The notes under the pieces are model-generated. The model was given only the letters and a program-made list of their open reading frames with translations. It was not told the origin of the DNA and made no database searches. Source: a virus. Taken from it: DNA of 64,000 nucleotides. Location of the stretch: positions 1 to 64,000 of IMG/VR virus record IMGVR_UViG_3300006793_000026. The stretch is one strand, 5' to 3'. The position numbers were made by a program, and so were the translations under genes. Positions 57,728 through 64,000 of the stretch are shown here, in pieces (position 1 is the first letter of the stretch; every line of letters begins with the position of its first letter).

Positions 57728-57758
57728 GTATATAAGGTTATACACAAGGAAAAAAAAT

Positions 57759-58169
57759 ATGATACAATTAATGGGATGGGTAGTCGCCATCGTAGGCTTA
57801 GCAGCGCTTGGACATCTTATATCCCAACTCGCAAAAGCTACATGGGATGTAATGATTGCTGGATTCAGAGGTGCTTTCGGGCTCATGGTACTTCCAGCAT
57901 TGATGATTATAGTCGCGATTATGTTCTTCCATCGTCGTAAGGTCAATTACGATACGTCTGAATCATGGGATGTGGTATACCGCTTTCTTGTGATTACAAT
58001 GCAACTTGCATTATGCATACTTTTAATTATGGTAGGAACCGCGATAATCACAGGATTCCAGTCGGGTGAATACGTACTTTGTTTCCAGGATCCAACAACT
58101 CCCGGCAGAGAGGTGCTTATGAAAGACGAATTTGGTAAGCCGTTTTGTATGAAAGACTGGAGAGGCTAA
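57759..58169 (+). CDS. Multi-span membrane protein, unknown
   Basis: A 136-residue protein with three hydrophobic segments (about residues 3-24, 38-57 and 75-100), then a polar tail with two Cys (VLCFQDPTTPGREVLMKDEF ... PFCMKDW). The start at 57759 has AAGGA 9 nt upstream. An early-type promoter stands before it and another directly after it. The final domain may be outside the cytoplasm with a disulfide. Early membrane proteins like this can block superinfection or alter the host envelope; nothing specific is recognised. Confidence 0.6.
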   Translation: MIQLMGWVVAIVGLAALGHLISQLAKATWDVMIAGFRGAFGLMVLPALMIIVAIMFFHRRKVNYDTSESWDVVYRFLVITMQLALCILLIMVGTAIITGFQSGEYVLCFQDPTTPGREVLMKDEFGKPFCMKDWRG

Positions 58170-58205
58170 TTAACTGTGTACATTACTTTAAGAACGTGTT
58201 ATAAT
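58169..58205 (+). promoter_or_regulatory. Early-type promoter 8 (gp55), leaderless arrangement
   Basis: ATTAACTGTGTACAT, a 17-nt spacer and TATAAT at 58200-58205. The predicted start is the A of ATG 58212, which opens a 14-codon ORF overlapping the gp55 start. Confidence 0.8.
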
Positions 58206-58211
58206 AATATT

Positions 58212-58256
58212 ATGATGAACACTTACATACATGGATCACAATATGGCACGATCTAA
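58212..58256 (+). CDS. Possible 14-residue leaderless leader peptide before gp55
   Basis: The predicted transcript begins exactly at ATG 58212, which reads MMNTYIHGSQYGTI and stops at TAA 58254-58256, 13 nt inside the gp55 gene if gp55 begins at 58243. The gp55 ATG has only a weak GGA upstream, so termination at this stop could feed ribosomes to it (coupling). Translation is not shown; the ORF could be fortuitous. Confidence 0.3.
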   Translation: MMNTYIHGSQYGTI

Positions 58257-58803
58257 AAAGAAGCCTGAGCACTACGTCGATAACGCTAAGTTTACCCAAG
58301 CAGTCCATGAGTACGTTATGGCCTGCCGCGAAGCTGAAGAGTGTGGTGAAGACGTACCACCTGTCACTAACTATATCGGTGAGTGTTTTTACAAGATTGC
58401 AACCGGACTAACATACACTCGTAAATTTATACGTCGTACCTACAAAGAAGAACTGGCGATGGATGCGATTGAAGACTGTCTCAAGCGTATACGTAATTAC
58501 AATATCGATGCATCAACACGTACTGGTAAACCAAATGCGTTTGCGTACTTTACCCAGATTTGTTATTACTCGTTCCTTCGTACCGTTGAACGTCATAACA
58601 AAGAGTTACGTAAGAAGCTTCGGTTTATCGAGAAGACCGCAATCGAGATTGGTGCATCAACTGAGTACGGTGACACTAACAAAGTCCTAGAATATCTTGA
58701 CGAGGTACGAGCTCCATGGGAGAACGCAGTACCACAGCCAAAAAAAGAAGAACCAAAACCTAAGGTTGAAAAGGCCAAAGGTCTGGAGAAGTTTGCCAAA
58801 TGA
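58243..58803 (+). CDS. 55: gp55 late sigma factor
   Basis: A 186-residue protein (T4 gp55: 185). PPVTNYIGECFYKIATGLTY, then YKEELAMDAIEDCLKRIRNY, NIDASTRTGKPNAFAYFTQI and CYYSFLRTVERHNKELRKKL match the sigma-2-like core of T4 gp55, which recognises TATAAATA. The C-terminus is basic (PKKEEPKPKVEKAKGLEKF), where T4 gp55 carries its clamp-binding end. The start could be 58243 (MARSKKKPE) or 58231 (MDHN...). It overlaps gp47 by 4 nt. With gp45 and probable gp33 it forms the late transcription set. Confidence 0.9.
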   Translation: MARSKKKPEHYVDNAKFTQAVHEYVMACREAEECGEDVPPVTNYIGECFYKIATGLTYTRKFIRRTYKEELAMDAIEDCLKRIRNYNIDASTRTGKPNAFAYFTQICYYSFLRTVERHNKELRKKLRFIEKTAIEIGASTEYGDTNKVLEYLDEVRAPWENAVPQPKKEEPKPKVEKAKGLEKFAK

Positions 58804-59867
58804 CACGTGTTGCTATTCTCAACGATACTCATGCCGGTGCTCGTAACTCGTCGGGTATCTTTATCGGCTATCAAGAGCGTTTCTATACTGACATATTCTT
58901 TCCGTACCTTCGTGAACACGGTATCGATCGTATCCTACACCTCGGTGACTACTATGAACATCGTAAGTTTGTAAACTTCAAGGTCCTAAATGCTAATCGT
59001 ACTCACTTCCTTGAGAAGTTGCGTGAGTACAATATTACTATGGACATAATTCCAGGTAACCATGACGTCACGTATCGTAATACAAACGACCTATGTTCCC
59101 TCAGTGAGCTGATGATTGGCTTTGACGATGTGGTTAATATTCACATGAAGCCAACCGAACTGAAGTTTAGTGAGACCGATCAGAAGATCCTTATGCTTCC
59201 ATGGATCAACAGTGAGAATGAACACTATACCCTCAAATGTATCGAACAAACCGATGCCAAGATCTGTTTAGGTCACTTCGAGTTCTGTGGCTTCGAGATG
59301 TATCGTGGTGCTATCTGTCATGAAGGTATGGATATGAAGCCATTCGGCAAGTTTGACTCGGTGTACTCTGGTCACTTCCATACGAAGTCGTCTAATGGTC
59401 ATATCATGTACCTCGGATCGCAAATGGAATTCACCTGGGCTGACTGTGAGGACCCTAAGTACTTCCACATTCTTGACCTTGAAGACGGTCAATTGACAGC
59501 AGTAAATAATCCACTCACGTTGTTTACCAAAGTAACCTATGACGACGAATCCTTCGAATATGCTGACTTTGACTATAGTATCTTCGATAGACAGTTCGTC
59601 AAGGTTGTGGTTGCAAACAAAACTGATCGTCATCAGTTTGAAGACTTTATCGCCAATGTCCAGCTACGTAAGGTATACGACCTCAAAATCGTAGAGTCAT
59701 TCGAAGGTGTTAAGGTGACTGATGACGACGAGTATACACATTTCGAAGAGACAAGCGAGTTGATATCACAATATGTGGATGCGATCGACACTCTACTTGA
59801 TCGTGACCTACTTAAGACCCAACTAAAAGAACTATATAATGAGGCACTCCATGCAGAACAACTTTAA
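58800..59867 (+). CDS. 47: gp47 recombination endonuclease subunit (Mre11-like)
   Basis: A 355-residue calcineurin-type phosphoesterase (T4 gp47: 339). Motifs in order: LNDTHAG (D9, H11), LHLGDYYEHR, IIPGNHD, LGHFEF and YSGHFHT. It is the nuclease partner of gp46 and prepares DNA ends for recombination-dependent replication. The gene overlaps gp55 by ATGA and the diphosphohydrolase gene by 17 nt. Confidence 0.95.
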   Translation: MTRVAILNDTHAGARNSSGIFIGYQERFYTDIFFPYLREHGIDRILHLGDYYEHRKFVNFKVLNANRTHFLEKLREYNITMDIIPGNHDVTYRNTNDLCSLSELMIGFDDVVNIHMKPTELKFSETDQKILMLPWINSENEHYTLKCIEQTDAKICLGHFEFCGFEMYRGAICHEGMDMKPFGKFDSVYSGHFHTKSSNGHIMYLGSQMEFTWADCEDPKYFHILDLEDGQLTAVNNPLTLFTKVTYDDESFEYADFDYSIFDRQFVKVVVANKTDRHQFEDFIANVQLRKVYDLKIVESFEGVKVTDDDEYTHFEETSELISQYVDAIDTLLDRDLLKTQLKELYNEALHAEQL

Positions 59868-60222
59868 GTCAGGCGTCAAATATGACGGAGGAAAACCTAT
59901 GATGAGTCTAGTACCGCCTAGAGCATTGCGTGAAACAGCTAAGGTCCTTACATTTGGGGCACAAAAGTATGCACCTGACAATTGGCGTAAGCTCGATAAT
60001 CTACAAGGTCGTTACCTTGATGCTGCACTGCGTCATATTAACGAGTTTCAGACTGGTACAATGGTCGACGAAGAGTCGGGTTGTCCTACTCTGGCCCATG
60101 CCATTTGTGACCTCATGTTTGTCCTTGAGGATCTTCTTATGGAAGAGTCAGAGCCAAAGACCGATCGGGAGACCGACGTTAACAATACCATTATGAAGTT
60201 AAGCGAACTACTGGATGATTAA
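59851..60222 (+). CDS. dATP/dGTP diphosphohydrolase-like protein (DUF5664)
   Basis: A 123-residue protein of the phage family with the pattern GVKYDGGKPMMSLVPPRALR, VLTFGAQKYAPDNWRKL, ALRHINEFQTG and CPTLAHAICDLMFVLE. InterPro-type annotation places it in the dATP/dGTP diphosphohydrolase N-terminal family, an all-alpha NTP pyrophosphohydrolase fold; members related to MazZ act on dGTP. It would release nucleoside monophosphate and pyrophosphate. The start at 59851 has GAGG 6 nt upstream. It sits between gp47 and gp46, separating two genes that are usually close. Confidence 0.7.
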   Translation: MQNNFKSGVKYDGGKPMMSLVPPRALRETAKVLTFGAQKYAPDNWRKLDNLQGRYLDAALRHINEFQTGTMVDEESGCPTLAHAICDLMFVLEDLLMEESEPKTDRETDVNNTIMKLSELLDD

Positions 60223-60223
60223 T

Positions 60224-61948
60224 ATGTCAATTGTGTTTAAGACCCTACGATGGAAGAACTTCTTATCGACAGGTGACAATTTTACCGAGATCAATTTCCT
60301 TAAGTCACCGAAGACCCTTATCGTAGGTGAAAACGGTGCTGGTAAGTCTACTATGCTTGATGCGTTGAACTATGTACTGTTCAACAAACCTCACCGTAAT
60401 ATTAATAAACCGCAACTTATTAACTCGATCAATGAAAAGGGTCTTGTGGTTGAGATCGAGTTTACGATCGGCCGTAATGACTATAAAGTTATTCGTGGTC
60501 ATAAACCAGGTATCTTTGAGATTTATCACAACGGTAACCTCATTAATCAAGCTGCTTCGGTTCGTGATTATCAGGTCCACCTTGAACAGACCATCCTGCG
60601 CCTTAACTACAAGTCATTTAACCAAGTGGTTGTTCTTGGATCGTCATCGTTCGTTCCGTTTATGCAGTTACCTACTGGTCAGAGACGCCAGATCATCGAG
60701 AATCTACTTGATATAGATATCTTTACCAAGATGAACCAACTGCTACGTGAGTCACATAGTATTCTGAAAGAACAACATCGTGATAATACTACCAAGTTAG
60801 AGGTGATACGTAACAAGATCAATGTTCAAAAGAAGTACATTCACGACCTTGAGCAACTTAATAAAGGTCTGATTGACGAGAAGAGAGCTGAGATCGACAA
60901 ACTGTTTATCGATCATGATAACTATGACGCATCAGTTGCCAAGATACAAAAGAGAGTTGATGCTGGTAACGATGAATATGTACGTCGTATGGACTCACTT
61001 CAAAACAAAATGGACGCTGAACGCAAGACGCTTTCAGGCCTCGACGGCGAAATCAAGACATCGAAGAAGACTATTAAGTTCTTTGAGCAAAACGATACGT
61101 GTCCTATCTGTACTCAAACCGTTGAGCCTGAGCTATCTAAATCTGAGATCAAACGCCACCACGATTGTATCGAAGAGTTGACTAATCAGAAGACCAACAT
61201 CGGTGGTACCATTGATGTTATTGCAGGTAACATGGATAAGTTAAATGCAGTACGTACTAAGATCGTTGAAGAAGAGAACAAACTACGTAGCTATCAAGAA
61301 GAGATGCGTATCATTACTCGTCGTATCAACGGGTTGAATCAAGACATTGCTAACCTTCAAGAGAAGGGTGGTGACGTTAAAGCTGCTACTCGTGACCTTC
61401 GTGGCTATGAGGCTGATCAAGAAGACATCAACCTTGAAATACGTGACATCAATGAACAGATGAACTATAACGCTCTGAAGTTCGAGATGTTAAAAGACAC
61501 CGGTATCAAGACGAAAATCATTCGTAAGTACAGACCAGTCATTAACAAACTGATCAATGAGTACTTACAAGTTCTCGACTTCTTCGTACAGTTCACTCTT
61601 GATGAGAACTTCAAGGAGATTATCAAGTCAAGACATAGAGACATATTCTCTTACTCGTCATTCTCAGAAGGTGAGAAGTCAAGAATCGATTTGGCATTAC
61701 TCTTCACATGGCGACAGATTGCAGCTATGAAGAACTCGATGTCAACCAACCTACTTATCCTTGATGAGACATTCGATTCTAGTCTCGATACTGATGGCGT
61801 TGACAACCTACTCAAGATCCTTGACACTCTTGAAGAGGGTACTAACGTGTTTGTTATATCTCACAAGAAAGATATGTTAGACTCTAAGTTCCCACGTAAG
61901 CTGAACTTCAAGAAGATTAATAACTTTAGTGTCTGTTATGAGGATTAA
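60224..61948 (+). CDS. 46: gp46 recombination endonuclease subunit (Rad50-like)
   Basis: A 574-residue SMC-like ATPase (T4 gp46: 560). Walker A VGENGAGKSTM at about 34-44, a coiled coil, the zinc hook CPIC at 293-296, and the C-terminal signature SYSSFSEGEKSRIDLALLFT, Walker B LLILDETFDSSLD and ISHKKD. With gp47 it forms the T4 Mre11/Rad50 complex. The start at 60224 gives MSIVFKTLRWKNF; ATG 60215 is in frame. A 440-nt gene-poor gap follows. Confidence 0.95.
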   Translation: MSIVFKTLRWKNFLSTGDNFTEINFLKSPKTLIVGENGAGKSTMLDALNYVLFNKPHRNINKPQLINSINEKGLVVEIEFTIGRNDYKVIRGHKPGIFEIYHNGNLINQAASVRDYQVHLEQTILRLNYKSFNQVVVLGSSSFVPFMQLPTGQRRQIIENLLDIDIFTKMNQLLRESHSILKEQHRDNTTKLEVIRNKINVQKKYIHDLEQLNKGLIDEKRAEIDKLFIDHDNYDASVAKIQKRVDAGNDEYVRRMDSLQNKMDAERKTLSGLDGEIKTSKKTIKFFEQNDTCPICTQTVEPELSKSEIKRHHDCIEELTNQKTNIGGTIDVIAGNMDKLNAVRTKIVEEENKLRSYQEEMRIITRRINGLNQDIANLQEKGGDVKAATRDLRGYEADQEDINLEIRDINEQMNYNALKFEMLKDTGIKTKIIRKYRPVINKLINEYLQVLDFFVQFTLDENFKEIIKSRHRDIFSYSSFSEGEKSRIDLALLFTWRQIAAMKNSMSTNLLILDETFDSSLDTDGVDNLLKILDTLEEGTNVFVISHKKDMLDSKFPRKLNFKKINNFSVCYED

Positions 61949-61980
61949 TACGTCTCAACCTGATAGGTATAAGAATAAAA

Positions 61981-62145
61981 ATGTCACAATTGGACAATAA
62001 AATTGTCTATATTAATACAAGTGACTATCGTGATTGTATAAATAAATACAATCGGTCATTAATAGCAGATGATCGATTACTAAAAGTGTTATACCCCAAC
62101 CAAGGATCGGACTCCTCCCTATATTATTACCTCACTATTGGCTGA
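61981..62145 (+). CDS. Possible 54-residue protein
   Basis: The ORF encodes MSQLDNKIVYINTSDYRDCI, then NKYNRSLIADDRLLKVLYPN and a Ser/Tyr-rich end. Its composition looks protein-like, but the ribosome site is poor (TAGGT) and the late box at 62037-62044 lies inside it, which argues that part of this stretch is regulatory. No family recognised. Treat as unproven. Confidence 0.35.
   Translation: MSQLDNKIVYINTSDYRDCINKYNRSLIADDRLLKVLYPNQGSDSSLYYYLTIG
62037..62044 (+). promoter_or_regulatory. Late promoter TATAAATA flanked by inverted repeat
   Basis: A perfect late box between GATTGTA (62032-62038) and TACAATC (62047-62053). No gene of convincing length starts behind it before the gp45 promoter; a terminator ends the stretch near 62312. 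Confidence 0.55.
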
Positions 62146-62312
62146 ACATTTTTATGTATCGTCCTGAATTGAACTGACATTATTGTGAATTGAAATATAA
62201 CGGAGTTGACGGAAAACGATATTATCCATGGGGACCAAGCGGATAATATCCAGTGTAACACCTTTACTCGTACCGAGTCGGGAAGAGGGGACAAAAAAGG
62301 TTCCCTCTTTTT
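62050..62312 (+). ncRNA. Candidate late non-coding RNA between gp46 and gp45
   Basis: A stretch of about 260 nt bounded by a late promoter and an intrinsic terminator. It holds a perfect 10-bp inverted repeat, GATATTATCC (62218-62227) and GGATAATATC (62241-62250), with a 13-nt loop, and a short perfect stem ACTCG/CGAGT at 62266-62278. The possible small ORF 61981-62145 overlaps its 5' part. An RNA of defined ends is plausible; no known family is recognised. Confidence 0.35.
62283..62312 (+). terminator. Intrinsic terminator upstream of gp45
   Basis: AAGAGGGGA (62283-62291) pairs with TTCCCTCTT (62301-62309), including a G-U, and a T-run ends at 62312. It insulates the gp45 promoter, whose -35 begins 12 nt further on, from upstream transcription. 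Confidence 0.75.
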
Positions 62313-62317
62313 GCACT

Positions 62318-62352
62318 TTATGGTGTACAAACCCTCCAAAACGTGATATGAT
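62318..62352 (+). promoter_or_regulatory. Early-type promoter 9 (gp45)
   Basis: TATGGTGTACAA, a 17-nt spacer with CCAAAACGTGA and TATGAT at 62347-62352. The left half of the long -35 block is degenerate here. The predicted start near 62359 gives a leader with GGAG at 62374-62377 before the ATG at 62389. Confidence 0.75.
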
Positions 62353-62388
62353 ATAATTATAGTTGAATAACAATGGAGCTACTATATA

Positions 62389-63057
62389 ATGACCCAACTA
62401 TCTCAAGACGTGATCGGTGTACTTACCAACTTTGCGTCTATTAACCCAAACTTCGTATACGAGTCTGATAAACCACTCGGTACGATTTCACCTACTAAAT
62501 CGATTGTCGCTCAGTATACGGGTGACGCAGAAGTCTTTCCGGTTGACTTTAGTAAGTACGGTATCTACGACCTTAACGAGTTTCTTACGGCTCTCGGCCT
62601 GGTCGGTGATAACGCCAACCTAGACTTCTCTGAAAAGTCTGTTTCGATAAATGGTGATTCTGGATCCATTGAGTACTTCTTCTCACGTCGTGAGACTCTT
62701 AACGTCTCTGTTGTATCGATCACAATGCCAGGTGAAGAACTTAAGTTCAACATCACACAGGCCGAGCTCGGCCAACTGAAAAAGGCATCATCTGTATTTG
62801 GTCACAAGAAGGTACAAATCTCATCGACTGACGGTGTCGTCACTGCTCGGGTCTGCGATCCAGCAAACGCTACTGCAGCATCGTTCTCTCTGACTATCGA
62901 AGGTGCAACTCAAACCGAAGACGTTAAGTTCGTCCTCGATATTGATAACCTCAAGTTGGTAAAAGGTGACTATGAAGTGACTTATGCAAAGGCAGGTATT
63001 ACACTCTTCGATAACGCAGCTGAAAACATGCGTTACTGGATTGCTGTTGAACGATAA
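62389..63057 (+). CDS. 45: gp45 sliding clamp
   Basis: A 222-residue protein (T4 gp45: 228). The two-domain clamp fold is visible as FPVDFSKYGIYDLNEFLTAL (domain 1) and EELKFNITQAELGQLKKASS (domain 2), with VVTARVCDPANAT and LVKGDYEVTYAKAG. gp45 trimers tether DNA polymerase and also activate late transcription through gp55 and gp33. It has its own early-type promoter and is followed by the clamp loader gp44, as in T4 (45-44-62). Confidence 0.9.
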   Translation: MTQLSQDVIGVLTNFASINPNFVYESDKPLGTISPTKSIVAQYTGDAEVFPVDFSKYGIYDLNEFLTALGLVGDNANLDFSEKSVSINGDSGSIEYFFSRRETLNVSVVSITMPGEELKFNITQAELGQLKKASSVFGHKKVQISSTDGVVTARVCDPANATAASFSLTIEGATQTEDVKFVLDIDNLKLVKGDYEVTYAKAGITLFDNAAENMRYWIAVER

Positions 63058-63083
63058 ACCTCTCTTTGTGAAAGACACATATA

Positions 63084-64000
63084 ATGATGAATGAACTATG
63101 GGTCGAGCGGTATCGCCCGGCAACCGTCGCTGACACTATCCTCCCAGCGGCCCTAAAGAAAACGTTCCAAGGCATGGTCAACAATGGCGAGATCCCTAAC
63201 ATGATCTTGTCAGGCTCTGCGGGTCTAGGTAAAACTACTTTGGCCCGTGCCTTGTGCAACGAACTCAACCTTGACTATATCTTTATCAACGGATCCGATG
63301 AACGTAATATCGAAACACTCCGTAACAAGATACGTCAATTTGCATCCACCGTTTCTCTGGCCGGTGGTATGAAGGTCGTCATCCTTGATGAGGCCGATTA
63401 TCTAAACCCACAGTCAACTCAACCAGCCCTTCGTGGTTTTATGGAAGAGTTCCACAACAACTGTCGGTTTATTCTTACGTGTAACTTTAAGAACAAGATC
63501 ATTGACCCACTCCACTCTCGGTGTGCAGTCTATGACTTTACGTATGACAGTAAGGGTCTTCCTCAGCTGTGCGCGCAGTTCTTTAAGCGTCTGACAAATG
63601 TCCTCGATGAGAACACAATTCCATATGACAAGAAGACTGTCGCTGCTCTGATTCAGAAGCACGCACCTGACTGGCGACGTTGCCTTAACGAATGCCAAAG
63701 GTACTCTGCATCCGGTCAGATCGATGAGGGTATCCTTGCCAACATGGAACTTGAGAACTTCGAGGTGCTCATCAACGCACTCCGTACCAAACAGTTTAAG
63801 ACCATGCGTAAGTGGGTGTCTCAAAACATCGACCTCAGCCCTGTGACTGTGATGCGTAAGCTGTATGATACCATGAGTACGTACGTTGAGCCTGAGTCAA
63901 CACCACAACTGATTCTCATATTGGCTGAGTATGATTACAAAAATGCCTTTGTGGCTGATCACGAACTCAACTTGGTGGCTTGTCTCACTGAAGTTATGGG
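63084..64000 (+). CDS. 44: gp44 clamp loader large subunit, 3' end beyond the window
   Basis: 305 residues visible of a AAA+ clamp loader (T4 gp44: 319). MNELWVERYRPATVADTILP, Walker A SGSAGLGKTT (about 43-52), Walker B VVILDEADYL and the SRC box (DPLHSRCAVYDF) are present. It loads gp45 on primed DNA with gp62, which should follow outside the window. The start may be 63084 or 63087; the ribosome site is poor, so coupling with gp45, 26 nt upstream, is possible. Confidence 0.95.
   Translation, partial: MMNELWVERYRPATVADTILPAALKKTFQGMVNNGEIPNMILSGSAGLGKTTLARALCNELNLDYIFINGSDERNIETLRNKIRQFASTVSLAGGMKVVILDEADYLNPQSTQPALRGFMEEFHNNCRFILTCNFKNKIIDPLHSRCAVYDFTYDSKGLPQLCAQFFKRLTNVLDENTIPYDKKTVAALIQKHAPDWRRCLNECQRYSASGQIDEGILANMELENFEVLINALRTKQFKTMRKWVSQNIDLSPVTVMRKLYDTMSTYVEPESTPQLILILAEYDYKNAFVADHELNLVACLTEVM

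Noticed and set aside
5911-60222. Z-genome (2-aminoadenine) pathway
   Set aside because: Only a DUF5664 protein and GMP reductase are present; no PurZ or DpoZ is visible in the window, so the claim would be unsupported.
1-64000. CRISPR array, insertion sequence or integrase
   Set aside because: No regularly spaced repeats, no transposase or recombinase motifs and no terminal inverted repeats with target duplication were found; the 28-bp repeats flank a kinase, not a transposase.

Overview
The window is a 64 kb piece of a T4-superfamily myovirus genome (contractile tail). The evidence is the near-complete, mostly colinear T4-type morphogenesis set (gp4, gp5, gp6, gp8, gp13-gp23, gp25, gp27, gp48, gp53, gp54, tape measure) together with T4-type replication, recombination and transcription genes (gp32, gp44, gp45, gp46, gp47, gp55, gp59, UvsW, UvsY, a probable gp33). 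Gene order, the DUF4815 structural proteins, the DUF6267 and nucleotidyltransferase genes and the S74-type tail fibre recall the distant T4-like phages of marine and alphaproteobacterial hosts rather than coliphage T4. The host cannot be fixed from the sequence. Almost everything is on the plus strand; the single clear exception is gp48.

Layout. 1-12.1 kb is accessory: small membrane proteins, a DUF6267 gene with an in-frame ochre codon, a three-domain nucleotidyltransferase/metallopeptidase, exported or possibly capsid-targeted proteins, two PD-(D/E)XK-type nucleases, GMP reductase, tRNA-Lys, a P-loop kinase cassette between direct repeats, and a lysis cluster (M15 endolysin, holin candidate, SleB hydrolase). 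12.1-13.7 kb holds the helicase loader gp59 and a frameshifted gp32. 13.7-46.3 kb holds baseplate, tail fibre, neck and terminase genes. 46.4-54.4 kb is the T4-order head and tail block 18-19-20-core-21-22-23. 54.5-64 kb holds UvsY, UvsW, the late sigma factor gp55, gp47, a nucleotide diphosphohydrolase, gp46, the clamp gp45 and the start of the clamp loader gp44.

Regulation is legible. Nine sigma70-like promoters share a long -35 block ending in TGTACA, an exactly 17-nt spacer and an extended TATACT-like -10; they precede the early-type genes. Late genes are preceded by T4-type TATAAATA boxes. The matching machinery is encoded here: gp55 (late sigma), probable gp33 (coactivator) and gp45 (clamp). 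At three early promoters the predicted transcription start falls on the A of an ATG, so those messages would be leaderless.

Most interesting points: a textbook -1 frameshift signal (SD-like element plus T TTT TTC) that would fuse the gp26-like baseplate protein to a gp51-like ORF that has no start codon near its 5' end; a direct-repeat-flanked kinase whose N-terminus looks like a T4 capsid-targeting sequence; two late-promoter-driven intergenic RNA candidates; an exported trypsin-like protease in the tail cluster; and disrupted DUF6267 and gp32 reading frames that are either real or sequence errors.
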